Assembly: GCA_020200135.1 (NCBI GenBank)
Contig: JAIVJI010000079.1
Coordinates: 54,258 to 118,257 of the forward strand
DNA from: Acidobacteriota bacterium
GTDB taxonomy: Bacteria; Acidobacteriota; Blastocatellia; Pyrinomonadales; Pyrinomonadaceae
Direction of reading: 5' to 3'
Length of the DNA: 64,000 nt
Below are positions 16,974-26,159 of the stretch, piece by piece. The notes under the pieces are model-generated. The model was given only the letters and a program-made list of their open reading frames with translations. It had not been told where the DNA came from and did not search any database. The translations under genes were made by a program, and so were the position numbers. Position 1 is the stretch's first letter. The number at the start of each line of letters is the position of its first letter.

Positions 16974-18023
16974 ATGACGGAGATGCGTGTGTCGAAGGGT
17001 CGCGTGGTGCTGGCGGGCGGGAGCGGTTTCCTGGGGCGCGCGCTGGCCGGGGAGTTCGCGCGCGCCGGCTACGAGCCGGTCGTGCTCACGCGCAGGCCCG
17101 CAAAGAATTCGCGCGTGCGTCAGGTCGAGTGGGACGGGCGCACGGTCGGCGCGTGGGCGCGCGAGCTTGAGGGCGCGGCCGCGGTCGTCAACCTGACGGG
17201 TCGCAGCGTCGATTGCCGGCACACGCCGAAGAACCGGCGCGAGATAGTCGAGTCGCGCGTCGGCTCGGTCGAAGCCGTGGGGCGCGCCATCAGGGGGTGC
17301 GCGGAGCCGCCCGAGGTCTTGGTACAGGCCGCGTCGCTCGCCGTCTACGGCGACGCCGGCCGCCGCGTCTGCGACGAGACGGCGCCCGCGGGCCGCGGCT
17401 TCCCCGTCGAAGTCTGTCGGCTTTGGGAGCGGGCGTTCGACTCGGTCGAGTTACCCGGGACGAGGAAGGTGCTGCTCCGCATCGGCTTCGTTTTGGGGCG
17501 CGACGGCGGGGCGCTCCCGACCCTCGCGCGCTTCGCGCGACTCTACCTCGGCGGCACCATCGGCGGCGGGCACCAGTACATCAGCTGGCTCCACGAACGC
17601 GACTTCTGCCGCCTCGTCCTCTGGTGCGTCGAGCGCCCCGAGGCCGAAGGCGTCTTCAACGCGACGGGGCCGTCGCCGGTCACCAACGCCGAGTTCATGT
17701 GCGAGCTGCGCTGCGCGCTCAGGCGCCCGTGGAGCCCGCGCACGCCCGCCTGGCTCGTCCGCCTCGGCGCGTTCCTGATGAGGACAGAAGCCCCACTCGC
17801 GCTCGAAGGCCGCCGCTGCATCCCCGACCGCCTCGTCGAGTCGCACTTCAAATTCCTCTACACCAACCTGGAGAGCGCGCTCGCCGACCTGCTCCAGCCC
17901 CGCGCGGGCGGACCCGAGCCGCGAGTCGAGAGCCGTCCGGTCTTATCTCCGAAGGGAATAGAGATAATGGGCGGGGGGACGAAGGAGCGGAAACGTCTGA
18001 GCGCCGCCCACGGCACGCGCTGA
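16974..18023 (+). CDS. TIGR01777-family NAD-dependent epimerase/dehydratase (YfcH-like)
   Basis: A 349-residue member of the extended short-chain dehydrogenase superfamily. The Rossmann GGSGFLG (about 16-22) binds NAD(P), followed by VVNLTGRSVDCR, a KNRREIVESRV helix and a QAASLAVYG segment typical of the YfcH group. The substrate is unknown in this family. Start ATG 16974 follows GGAGG. The last 40 residues after about 305 are a polar extension longer than usual. The gene lies alone between the sulfur enzyme and the DUF445 gene on the same strand. Confidence 0.85.
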   Translation: MTEMRVSKGRVVLAGGSGFLGRALAGEFARAGYEPVVLTRRPAKNSRVRQVEWDGRTVGAWARELEGAAAVVNLTGRSVDCRHTPKNRREIVESRVGSVEAVGRAIRGCAEPPEVLVQAASLAVYGDAGRRVCDETAPAGRGFPVEVCRLWERAFDSVELPGTRKVLLRIGFVLGRDGGALPTLARFARLYLGGTIGGGHQYISWLHERDFCRLVLWCVERPEAEGVFNATGPSPVTNAEFMCELRCALRRPWSPRTPAWLVRLGAFLMRTEAPLALEGRRCIPDRLVESHFKFLYTNLESALADLLQPRAGGPEPRVESRPVLSPKGIEIMGGGTKERKRLSAAHGTR

Positions 18024-18125
18024 GCGGGCGGGTTTAACCTCCCGCCTCCTGCATTCCGTTTGACGCCCCGCGCGCGTGGCGTTTAGCATCGCAGGCGTCC
18101 CCTGAAAATTCGCCGCGCGCGGAGG

Positions 18126-19745
18126 GTGAGCGCCATCGAGTGGCTTAACTCGGTCGTCCACAGCAAGTGGTTCGAGCTGTTCCTGATTATCGCCGTCGCG
18201 ACCCTCCACGGCTACGGCGCGGCGTGGCTCGCCGTGCGGATGCTCTTCCGCCCGCACCGGGCCGTCAAAGTCTTCGGCCTCACCGTCTGGCCGCAGGGCA
18301 TGATCCCGCGCCACCGCGACCGGCTCGCCGAGACCATCGGCCACGCCGTCGGCAACGAGCTGGTCTCGCAGGAGACGGTCGTCCACGCGCTGTTCGAGAC
18401 CGGATTCTTCCGCCGCAAGGTCGAGTCCTTCGTCGGCGCCTTCGCCGACGAGCTGCTGGAGAAGAACTACACCACGGCCCTCGACGCGCTCCCCAAATCC
18501 GTGCGCGCGCCCGTCCTCGACGCGCTCTCCGCACTCCAGATGCGCATCGCCGAGCACATCGCCGCCGCGCTCCGCAGCGAAGAGACGGCCGAGGCCGTCG
18601 CGCACTTCGTCGACCGGCGCGTGGACGAAATCCTCTCGCAGCGCCTCTCCGAGGCGGTCGGCGCCGAGACGTTCGAGCAGGCGCTCGGCTTCGTCGAGAA
18701 CCGCTTCCGCGGCGTCGTCAACGAGCGCGGCTTCGAGTCGAAGGTGCGCGAGTTCGTCTCCGCGCGCGTCGACGAACTGGCCGCGAGCAGCGCCACACTC
18801 GCCGAGATGTTCACGCCCGAGACCGTGGCCGTCATTAAGGAGCGCATCGACAGCCAGGTGCCGCCCATCGTCCGCCACCTCACCGACATCGCCACCAACA
18901 AGGGCACGCGCAAGCAGATCGGCGCGCTCATCAAGCGCGAGGTCGACGACTACTACCAGCAGCTCAACTTCTTCAAAAAAATCTTCATCTCGCGCGAGCG
19001 CATCCACGGCGAGGTGGACGAGCTGGTCAACAAGACGCTGCCGCGCCGCGTCGAGGAGTTCCTCTCGGGCGAGGCGTTCGAGCAGCAGGCCGAGCAGTTC
19101 CTCAACGACACGATTGACGGCGTGCTGGCGCGCCCGGTCAACGAGCTGGTCGGCAACGTCGCGCCCGACAAGATGGAGCTGATCAAAGACCAGATCGCCG
19201 CGCGCATCCTCTCCGTGGCGCGCAGCCCCGAGCTGACGACCTCGGTCTCGGCCTACGCGACCGACGCGCTCGAACGCCTGAGGCCGCACACGCTGCGCGC
19301 GCTCCTCGAACACGCGCGCCCCGACTCGGCCGAGCAGTTGAAGGGCTTCCTCACGCGCGGGCTGATGGGCGTGCTCTCGCGCGACGAGACGGCGCGGATG
19401 GTCAACGCCATGCTCGCCTCGCAGGTCGAGAAGCTGCTGGTCAGACCCATCGGGCGCGTCGGCGACCTCGTCCCCGAGGAGAAGGTCAGGCGCGCCGCGC
19501 TCCTCCTCTCCGACCGCATCGAGGCGGCCGCGCGCGAGCGCCTGCCCGCCGCCATCGCCGAGTTCGACATCGGCCGCATCGTGCAGGAGAAGGTCTCGGG
19601 CTACCCCGTCAAGAAGCTCGAAGACCTGGTGCTGACCGTCGCCAAGCAGCACCTGCGCACCATCGAGCTCTTCGGCCTCCTCATCGGCTTCGTCATCGGC
19701 GTCGTCCAGGCCGGCTACCTCTACTTCCGCCTCATGTGGCGCTGA
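18126..19745 (+). CDS. DUF445-family membrane protein
   Basis: A 539-residue protein with one membrane helix near each end (about 14-36 and 512-534) and a long helical, coiled-coil-prone middle rich in Glu, Arg and Val. The N-terminal block (AVRMLFRPHRAVKVFGLTVWPQGMIPRHRD) is the hallmark of DUF445. Family members are inner-membrane proteins of uncertain function. The start is GTG 18126, although the GGAGG just before it is unusually close, so the real start may differ by a few codons. The histidine kinase follows after 55 bp. Confidence 0.88.
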   Translation: MSAIEWLNSVVHSKWFELFLIIAVATLHGYGAAWLAVRMLFRPHRAVKVFGLTVWPQGMIPRHRDRLAETIGHAVGNELVSQETVVHALFETGFFRRKVESFVGAFADELLEKNYTTALDALPKSVRAPVLDALSALQMRIAEHIAAALRSEETAEAVAHFVDRRVDEILSQRLSEAVGAETFEQALGFVENRFRGVVNERGFESKVREFVSARVDELAASSATLAEMFTPETVAVIKERIDSQVPPIVRHLTDIATNKGTRKQIGALIKREVDDYYQQLNFFKKIFISRERIHGEVDELVNKTLPRRVEEFLSGEAFEQQAEQFLNDTIDGVLARPVNELVGNVAPDKMELIKDQIAARILSVARSPELTTSVSAYATDALERLRPHTLRALLEHARPDSAEQLKGFLTRGLMGVLSRDETARMVNAMLASQVEKLLVRPIGRVGDLVPEEKVRRAALLLSDRIEAAARERLPAAIAEFDIGRIVQEKVSGYPVKKLEDLVLTVAKQHLRTIELFGLLIGFVIGVVQAGYLYFRLMWR

Positions 19746-19800
19746 ATGGGTTAGAATAAGCCTCCCCTCCGGGCCGACACGCCGGGAAGAATTTTTTTCG

Positions 19801-22038
19801 ATGAAACCCGTCCCGCACCCCACGCGCCCGCGCGCGCCGCGCATGTGGCTGCCTTACGTCGTCCTCGCCGTCGTGGCGGCCGCCGCGGGCGCGGTCGCCT
19901 ACTCGGCGCGCGCCTCTTCCGCGGCCAACGACCGCCTGCGCTTCGACAACGCGGTGCAGCGCACGGCCGACGCCGTCGGGGAGCGCATCCAGACGCACGT
20001 CGACGTGCTGCGCGCCGGCGCGGGACTCTTTGCCGCCGACCGCGAGGTCAGCCGCGAAGAGTTCCGCCGCTTCGTCGAGCGCATCGAGGTCGAGAGGCGC
20101 TACCCGGGCGCGATGGGCGTCGGCTTTACCGCGCGCGTCGGGGCGTCGGGGCGCGAGGCGTTCGCCGACTCTCTGCGGCGGCAGGGCGTCCCGGACTTCC
20201 GCGTGAGTCCCGAGGGCGAGCGCGAGGTGTACCAGCCGGTCACGTACATCGAGCCGCGCGACGCGCGCAACCTCTCCGCGCTCGGCTTCGACATGTGGTC
20301 GGAGCCCGTGCGGCGCGAGGCGATGGAGCGGGCGCGCGACACGGGGCTGCCCGCCGCGTCGAGGCGCGTGACGCTCGTGACCGAGACCGGCGAGCGGAAG
20401 CAGGCGGGCTTTCTCATCTACGTCCCGGTCTACCGCGGCGGCGACGTGCCGGCCGACGTCGGGGCGCGGCGCGAAGCCCTGCGCGGCTTCGTCTACTCGC
20501 CCTTCCGCGCCGACGACCTGCTGGCCGGCCTCTTCGGAACCATGCCGCTCCCGCTCTGCGACATCGCCGTCTACGACGGCGCGGGGGCGTCGCCCGAAGA
20601 CCTCATGCACCGCTCGGACGTGGCGCGCGGCACGCCCGCGCCCGAGTCCTACGCGCCGCGCTTCACGGCCGAGAAGACGCTCGACGTGGGCGGACGCCCG
20701 TGGCGCGTCCGCTTCTTCACGCGGCGCGGCTCGGACATCGAGCGCGCGGGGCGCGCCGCCACGCTCATCGCGCTGACGGGGGCGGCCTTCGGCCTCACGC
20801 TCTTCTTCGTCACGCGCGCGCAGGTTCGCGCGCGCTCGCAGGCCGAAGCGGCCGCGTCGGAGGCGCGCGCCTCCGAGAACCGCTTCCGCACGCTCGTCGA
20901 GCAGTCGCCCGTCAGCACGCAAATCTTCTCGCCCGACGGCCGCACCGTGCGCGTCAACCGCGCCTGGGAGAGGCTGTGGGGCGTCACGCTCGAACAGCTC
21001 GGCGACTACAACATCCTCAAAGACCCGCAGCTCGAAGAGAAGGGCATCGCGCCGCACATTAAGCGCGGCTTCGAGGGCGAGCCGACCCGTGTGCCGGCCA
21101 TCCTCTACGACCCGGAGCAGACCATCCCCGGCATCACGAGCAACGAAGACCCGCGCCGCTGGGTGAGCGCCGTCATCTACCCCGTGCGGGACGAGGCCGG
21201 GCGCGTGCGCGAGGTCGTCCTCATCCACGAGGACATCACCGAGCGCGTCCGCGCCGAAGACGAGGTGCGCGCGCAGGTGGAGGCGGCCGAGTGCGCGCGC
21301 CGCGAGGCCGAGGAGGCTTCGCGGCTCAAGGACGAGTTCCTCGCCACGCTCTCGCACGAGCTGCGGACGCCGCTGACGTCGATACTCGGGTGGGCCAAGC
21401 TGCTGCGCGCGGGCGGGCTCGAACCGGAGTTCGTGGCGCGCGGGCTCGAAGCCGTCGAGCGCAACGCCGTGGCGCAGACGCGCCTGATCGGCGACCTGCT
21501 CGACGTGTCGCGCATCGTCGCGGGCCAGCTCAGGCTTGAGCCGCGACCCGTGGAGCTGGCGGGCGTCGTCGAGGCCGGGATCGAGTCGGTGCGCCCGGCG
21601 GCCGACGCGCGCGGCGTGCGGCTCGAGTTGAGCCTCGACCCGTCGGCGTGTACGGTCTCGGGCGACCCCGACCGCTTGCAGCAGGTGGTGTGGAACCTTT
21701 TGTCGAACGCCGTCAAGTTCACGCCGCGCGGCGGGCGCGTCGTCGTGCGGCTCGCGCGCGCCGACGGCCACGCCGAGGTCGAAGTCTCCGACACCGGGCG
21801 CGGCATCCCGGCGGAGTTTCTGCCGTACGTCTTCGACCGCTTCCGCCAGGCCGACGGCCGCATCACGCGCGAGCACGGCGGGCTCGGCCTGGGGCTCTCT
21901 ATCGCGCGCCACCTCGTCGAGCTGCACGGAGGCACCATCACGGCCGCAAGCCCCGGCGAGGGGCGCGGCGCGACCTTCCGCTTCCGCCTCCCGCTCGTCG
22001 CGGACGGGGGAAGTGGGGCGGGGGCCGAAGGAGTTTAG
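19801..22038 (+). CDS. Sensor histidine kinase with CHASE and PAS domains
   Basis: A 745-residue transmembrane two-component sensor. Order: first membrane helix (about 16-38), periplasmic CHASE domain (about 75-270, with GVGFTARV, YQPVTYIEP and GFLIYVPVY signatures), second helix (about 318-340), PAS domain (about 360-480), HisKA with phospho-acceptor His519 in SHELRTPL, and HATPase (NLLSNAVKF N-box, DTGRGIP G1, GLGLGLSIARH G2). No receiver domain and no response regulator gene is adjacent, so it is an orphan kinase. CHASE domains commonly bind small extracellular molecules; the ligand is unknown. Confidence 0.93.
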   Translation: MKPVPHPTRPRAPRMWLPYVVLAVVAAAAGAVAYSARASSAANDRLRFDNAVQRTADAVGERIQTHVDVLRAGAGLFAADREVSREEFRRFVERIEVERRYPGAMGVGFTARVGASGREAFADSLRRQGVPDFRVSPEGEREVYQPVTYIEPRDARNLSALGFDMWSEPVRREAMERARDTGLPAASRRVTLVTETGERKQAGFLIYVPVYRGGDVPADVGARREALRGFVYSPFRADDLLAGLFGTMPLPLCDIAVYDGAGASPEDLMHRSDVARGTPAPESYAPRFTAEKTLDVGGRPWRVRFFTRRGSDIERAGRAATLIALTGAAFGLTLFFVTRAQVRARSQAEAAASEARASENRFRTLVEQSPVSTQIFSPDGRTVRVNRAWERLWGVTLEQLGDYNILKDPQLEEKGIAPHIKRGFEGEPTRVPAILYDPEQTIPGITSNEDPRRWVSAVIYPVRDEAGRVREVVLIHEDITERVRAEDEVRAQVEAAECARREAEEASRLKDEFLATLSHELRTPLTSILGWAKLLRAGGLEPEFVARGLEAVERNAVAQTRLIGDLLDVSRIVAGQLRLEPRPVELAGVVEAGIESVRPAADARGVRLELSLDPSACTVSGDPDRLQQVVWNLLSNAVKFTPRGGRVVVRLARADGHAEVEVSDTGRGIPAEFLPYVFDRFRQADGRITREHGGLGLGLSIARHLVELHGGTITAASPGEGRGATFRFRLPLVADGGSGAGAEGV

Positions 22039-22057
22039 TCGCGGGCGTCATTCAGAC

Positions 22058-22088
22058 TTGCGCGGGCAACCATTTCGTCGGATAAATA
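22058..22088 (+). promoter_or_regulatory. Possible promoter for the L,D-transpeptidase gene
   Basis: TTGCGC (22058-22063) with an AT-rich -10 region: GATAAA at a 17-bp spacing, or TAAATA at 19 bp. The predicted transcript has a leader of about 105 nt. Confidence 0.35.
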
Positions 22089-22201
22089 TACCCACCCCCG
22101 AGTAAAAACCCCCGGTTCGTTTTAGACAGGACGGCTGCCGCACGCGACTCTCCCTCCCGGCGCGGGCGCGAGTCTTCGAGTTCAAGGAGGGAGGGCAATT
22201 C

Positions 22202-23170
22202 ATGTTCGCACGCGGGAATTTAATCAGGCTGCTCGTCGCCTGCGCGTCGCTCGTGCCGGCGGCGGCCGTCGCGGCGCGCGCGCAGGGGCAGGGCTTTGTG
22301 CGTTACGACCGTTTCGAGTCGGAGCGCTCCGACAGGTTGACGGGCGGGCGCATCGAGCGCGCGGAGTTCGAGGCCGGCGAGCCCGACATCCAGCTCACGC
22401 TCAACGTGCCTTCGTTCCGCCTCACGCTGTGGCAGAACGGGCGCGAGGTGAAGTCCTGGCACGTCGGCGTCGGGATGAAGGACTACCCCATCTACATCGG
22501 CGAGCGCGAGGCGCGCGAGGTCATCTGGAACCCGAACTGGATTCCGCCTTCGAGCGACTGGGTGCGCGGCACGAAGGGCGTCCGCCCCGGCGAGGTCATC
22601 AAGGCCAGCGACCCGCGCAACCCGCTCGGCAAGGTCAAGATTCCTCTGGGCGACGGCTACCTCATCCACCAGGCGAAGGGGCCGGGCGACCTCGGCAACC
22701 TCGTCTCGCACGGCTGCGTCAGGATGATGCGCGCCGACCTGTATGAGCTGGCGGAGAAGATAGTCGCGGCGCGTTCGCTCCCCGTGACGCGCAAGCAGAT
22801 CGCCAGCGCCAAGGCGAGCAAGAAGACGCTCGTCGCGGCGCTCGAAGAGCCGCTGCCCGTGGACATCAACTACGACACGCTGGTCGTCGAGGGCGGCGTG
22901 CTCTACATCTACCCGGATGTCTACAACCGCGGGACGAACACGGCGCCGCGCCTGCGCGATGAGCTGCGCGCGAGCGGCGCGGACGTTGCGGGCGTCGAAG
23001 ACGCCGAGCTCGAAGGGATGCTCGCGAGCGTCAAGCGCCGCACCAAGTTCGTCGTCCCCGTCAGCAGCATCGCGCAGGGGCGCGCCCTCGCCGACGGCCG
23101 CTCCGAGCCGCTCCTCGGCTCGCCCAAACCCGCGCGCAGGAAGCGCACGGCCGCGACCGGCGGCCGTTGA
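22202..23170 (+). CDS. L,D-transpeptidase (YkuD domain), secreted
   Basis: A 322-residue periplasmic enzyme that makes 3-3 cross-links in peptidoglycan or attaches proteins to it. A signal peptide (about 1-28) is followed by the YkuD domain (about 62-200). The active site SHGCVRM has catalytic Cys172 with conserved His170, and a second His lies in GYLIHQAK. The C-terminal part (about 210-322) is a linker plus a basic tail without a recognisable LysM or peptidoglycan-binding repeat. The start is fixed by a strong AAGGAGGG site. It is monocistronic, with a perfect hairpin downstream. Confidence 0.93.
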   Translation: MFARGNLIRLLVACASLVPAAAVAARAQGQGFVRYDRFESERSDRLTGGRIERAEFEAGEPDIQLTLNVPSFRLTLWQNGREVKSWHVGVGMKDYPIYIGEREAREVIWNPNWIPPSSDWVRGTKGVRPGEVIKASDPRNPLGKVKIPLGDGYLIHQAKGPGDLGNLVSHGCVRMMRADLYELAEKIVAARSLPVTRKQIASAKASKKTLVAALEEPLPVDINYDTLVVEGGVLYIYPDVYNRGTNTAPRLRDELRASGADVAGVEDAELEGMLASVKRRTKFVVPVSSIAQGRALADGRSEPLLGSPKPARRKRTAATGGR

Positions 23171-23184
23171 GACGGCGCGAGTCG

Positions 23185-23238
23185 GAGGGGGAAGAAAATA
23201 GCCCACGGCGTGAACCGTGGGCTATTTTCTTCCCCCTC
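23185..23238. terminator. 24-bp perfect hairpin between convergent genes
   Basis: Perfect arms at 23185-23208 and 23215-23238 with a 6-nt loop, between the L,D-transpeptidase gene and the minus-strand gene ending at 23283. On the plus strand the GC-rich stem top is followed by TATTTTCTTCCCCC, consistent with termination. Confidence 0.75.
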
Positions 23239-23282
23239 GCCTGTGACGGCCCGTCGGCCGTGTAAGCCCGAGCTTCCGAAGC

Positions 23283-24011
23283 TCAGCGCTTGCTCGCCTG
23301 CCGCGAGGCGGCCGCCTTGATGTCGGCGCAGTCGGCCTCGCCGCCGCCGTCGCGCCAGCGCACCGTCCCGTCAGAGTAGGCGACGCACCTGACGACGATG
23401 CGCTCCTCGAAGAGGTTGTCCATGCCTTTGCGCGCGGCCCCCGCGTTGACGACCCGCGTCGGCGGCGAGGCCGAGGTGCCCGAGAGCGTCAGCGACTTGC
23501 CGGGCTTCGCGCGCCGGAAGGTCTGGAAGCGGTGGCGCGCCATCTCGCCGCCCGTCAGCGAGTCGAGGAAGAGGTACTCCCAGTCGACGGCCTCGATGGT
23601 CGCCTCGCCGCCGTTCTTAATCTGAACCTGATAGGTGTACTCCTCCTTGCGCCCCCTCGGGCCGGAGGGCCTCGACACGGTATGTTCGTCCCTGCGCCCC
23701 TCGGTCGAAGCCCCGGCCGTGACCCTCTCCTCGGCGCGGTCGCGCTGCCGCCCCGAGGAGGACGGGATGGGGGTGGCGACGCGCGGCGTGCCCAGGTCGT
23801 GCGAGCCCGACGTGCGCAGGTCTTCGACCCCCTGGCTGTCGGCCGACATGCCCGAGCTGTCCCAGCCGGGACGGTACGACGCGTTGCGCCAGTTGTACTT
23901 CGTGACGGAGACGCCGGCGGGCGCCTCGGCCGGGGCGGGAGTCTGCGCGGACGCCGCGAAGGGCGCCGCGACCAGCAGCAGTAGCAGCGGGCTAAAGATA
24001 CGCCTCTTCAT
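23283..24011 (-). CDS. Secreted protein of unknown function
   Basis: A 242-residue protein with a signal peptide (about 1-22, Ala-Ser-Ala-Gln end). The first half is polar and probably disordered (Ser/Arg/Pro-rich, about 35-120). A C-terminal beta-rich domain starts at EEYTYQVQIKNGGEATIEAVDWEYLFLD (about 123-150), which resembles an immunoglobulin-like fold, and contains FQTFRRAKPGKSLTLSG. Two Cys near the end (VRCVAYSDG, ADCADI) could form a disulfide. No enzyme motif. Probably periplasmic or outer-membrane-associated; function unknown. Confidence 0.7.
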   Translation of the reverse strand: MKRRIFSPLLLLLVAAPFAASAQTPAPAEAPAGVSVTKYNWRNASYRPGWDSSGMSADSQGVEDLRTSGSHDLGTPRVATPIPSSSGRQRDRAEERVTAGASTEGRRDEHTVSRPSGPRGRKEEYTYQVQIKNGGEATIEAVDWEYLFLDSLTGGEMARHRFQTFRRAKPGKSLTLSGTSASPPTRVVNAGAARKGMDNLFEERIVVRCVAYSDGTVRWRDGGGEADCADIKAAASRQASKR

Positions 24012-24213
24012 TTCCGAAGCCCTTTCTTTCTCGTCTGGACAGAAAAGCGGCGCGGGGCAAAGGCGTGCGCCCGCCCCGAAGCCTTCGGCGGGATGTCCTC
24101 CCTGGGCGAGGTGACCGGGGGGGCCGCTTGGCGGGGAGTTTGCTAACCGTTCCGTGTCGCCGGCCGCGCGCCGCGTCTGACGGGGGGCGGGACGGGCGCG
24201 GCGGCCGCTCTCT

Positions 24214-25929
24214 TCACTCGGAGTCGGGGCGGCGGCCGATGTTCTCGGCGAGCGCCTTGGCCTCGGGGAAGAGTTCGAGGGCGCGCACCATCTGCGGGTC
24301 GCCTTCGAGCAGGTAGCGCGTGGCGGCGTCGCCGCCGTAGCTGGCGTTGACGAGGTGCTCGCGAATCCTCAGGCGGACGTACTCACTCTCGCGCTCGACC
24401 TGCGCGAGGGTGAGTCCGGCGTCCGGGTCGCGTTTGACGAAGTCGCGGAACGCCTGGAGCACCTTCTCGTTGACGGGGAAGTCGGTCGGGCGCGGCGTGC
24501 GGCCGAACTGCGGCTCGGCCGTGACGCGGTAGCTCTCAAGCCCCGCGATCTGCCCGCCGGTCAACTGGCGCACGAAGTGGAAGACCTCCTCGTAGATGCG
24601 CGCGCGCACGGGCGAAGCCACTTCGAGCGGCTTGACCTCGCGGTCGGGCTTGATGCCGTTGCCGCCGTAGAAGACGCGGCCGCCCGCCGTGCGGATGGCC
24701 GGCCCCGAGGGCGTGGGCGCGGGCGTCGGCTGGGGCGTCGGCACGGCCCCGGCCCCGCCCGGCGCGGCCGGCGTCGAGGGGTTCTGCGCGGGCTGCACGC
24801 CCGCGTCCGGGTTCTGGTGCGCGTAGTAGTCGTAGACGGAGCCGCCCGCGTACGAGCGCTGGATGAGGCGGCCGTAGGGCGTGTAGTACTTCGCGGTCGT
24901 CAGCGTCAACCCCGCGCCGTAGGGCAGTTGGAAAATCCTCTGGACGAGCCCCTTGCCGAAGGTCGTCTCGCCGACGACGAGGCCGCGCCCGTGGTCCTGC
25001 ACCGCGCCGGCGACGATCTCGCTGGCCGAGGCCGAGCCGCCGTTGACCAGGACGACGAGCGGGAAATCGACGGGGTCGTAGAAGACGTTCTTGTACTCGC
25101 GGTTGCCCCCGGCGTCGCGGCTGCGCACAGAGACGACGCCCTTGCCGCGCGGGACGAAGTGGCTCGCGACCTTGATGGCCTGGTCGAGCAGGCCGCCCGG
25201 GTTGTTGCGCAAATCCAGAACGAGCTGCTGGAGCCCCTGACCGCTCAGGGATTCGAGCGCCTGGGCGAGCTCTTCCGAGGTCGTGTGCGTGAAGCCGCCC
25301 GTGAGCCCGACGTAGCCGACGCCGGGGCGAATCATGAAGGCGTTGCGGATGGAAGGCTGCGGGACGCTGCCGCGCCGGATGGTGAAGTAGAGCGGCGCCT
25401 GCGAGCCGGCGCGCTCCACCTTGAGCGTGACGGGCTCGCCCTCGGGGCCGCGCACGGCCTTCGAGACGGCCTGCGTCGTCCAGTCGCGCGTGTCCTTGCC
25501 GTCCACCTCGACGATGCGGTCGCCGAAGCGCAGCCCCGCCTTGGCGGCGGGCGTGTTCTCGATGGGCGTCTGGACGTAGACGCCGTCGCGGTGGCGGAGG
25601 ATGGAGACGCCGATGCCGGTGAAGCGCGACTGCTGGTCCTGCATCAGCCGCGTGTACTCGGCCGGCGTGAAGAAGTTCGAGTGCGGGTCGAGCGAGAGCA
25701 GCATCCCCTGGATGGCGGCCTCGTTGGCCTTCTCGTAGTCCACGGTGTCGACGTAGTTCTCCGAGATGACCTGGAGCGCCTCGTTGTAGGCCGACTCGAT
25801 GCGCGCCGCGCCGCCCTCGGCCCCGCCCGTGGCCTGCGAGAAGGCGCGCCGCCCGTAGATGCCGCCGACGAGCGTGGCGGCGGCGATGATGACCGCGGCC
25901 GTGATGCGTCCGAACGTCCTGCTGCTCAT
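24214..25929 (-). CDS. S41-family C-terminal processing peptidase
   Basis: A 571-residue CtpA/Prc-type serine protease. An N-terminal anchor (about 10-27) places it in the periplasm. A helical segment with SLDPHSNFFTP (about 79-89), a PDZ domain (about 95-180) and the S41 core (about 195-340) follow. The catalytic dyad is Ser301 in GGSASASEI and Lys326 in TTFGKG, 25 residues apart as in known CtpA enzymes. A Pro/Thr-rich linker (about 375-415) leads to a C-terminal helical domain. It trims C-termini of envelope proteins. The upstream gap holds a CAGTAGT-type repeat. Confidence 0.94.
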   Translation of the reverse strand: MSSRTFGRITAAVIIAAATLVGGIYGRRAFSQATGGAEGGAARIESAYNEALQVISENYVDTVDYEKANEAAIQGMLLSLDPHSNFFTPAEYTRLMQDQQSRFTGIGVSILRHRDGVYVQTPIENTPAAKAGLRFGDRIVEVDGKDTRDWTTQAVSKAVRGPEGEPVTLKVERAGSQAPLYFTIRRGSVPQPSIRNAFMIRPGVGYVGLTGGFTHTTSEELAQALESLSGQGLQQLVLDLRNNPGGLLDQAIKVASHFVPRGKGVVSVRSRDAGGNREYKNVFYDPVDFPLVVLVNGGSASASEIVAGAVQDHGRGLVVGETTFGKGLVQRIFQLPYGAGLTLTTAKYYTPYGRLIQRSYAGGSVYDYYAHQNPDAGVQPAQNPSTPAAPGGAGAVPTPQPTPAPTPSGPAIRTAGGRVFYGGNGIKPDREVKPLEVASPVRARIYEEVFHFVRQLTGGQIAGLESYRVTAEPQFGRTPRPTDFPVNEKVLQAFRDFVKRDPDAGLTLAQVERESEYVRLRIREHLVNASYGGDAATRYLLEGDPQMVRALELFPEAKALAENIGRRPDSE

Positions 25930-25993
25930 ATTAAAATCCCCGAACTCCCCTTGTGCCTTGAGCGTTTTCCGCCTGTGCGGGATTTTATCACAG

Positions 25994-26111
25994 CAGTAGT
26001 CAGTAGACAGTAGTCAGTAGACAGTAGAAAAACCGCCCCGTCGAACCGCCAGAGTTTCAACGCCCGCGCCCGCCGGTCGTTAGCCCTACTGACTATTGTC
26101 TACTCTCTACT
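25994..26111. repeat. CAGTAGT-family heptad palindrome, copy 2 (reverse orientation)
   Basis: The left arm is CAGTAGT, CAGTAGA, CAGTAGT, CAGTAGA plus CAGTAG (25994-26027). The right arm is CTACTGA, CTATTGT, CTACTCT plus CTACT (26086-26111). The core is inverted relative to the other copies: the A-run next to the left arm corresponds to their T-run next to the right arm. It lies between the divergent protease and glycosyltransferase genes. A TATATT box at 26117-26122 follows directly. Confidence 0.8.
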
Positions 26112-26159
26112 TCTGTTATATTTTCGCGGCGGAATCACGCCTGAGAGTTTTACCGAACG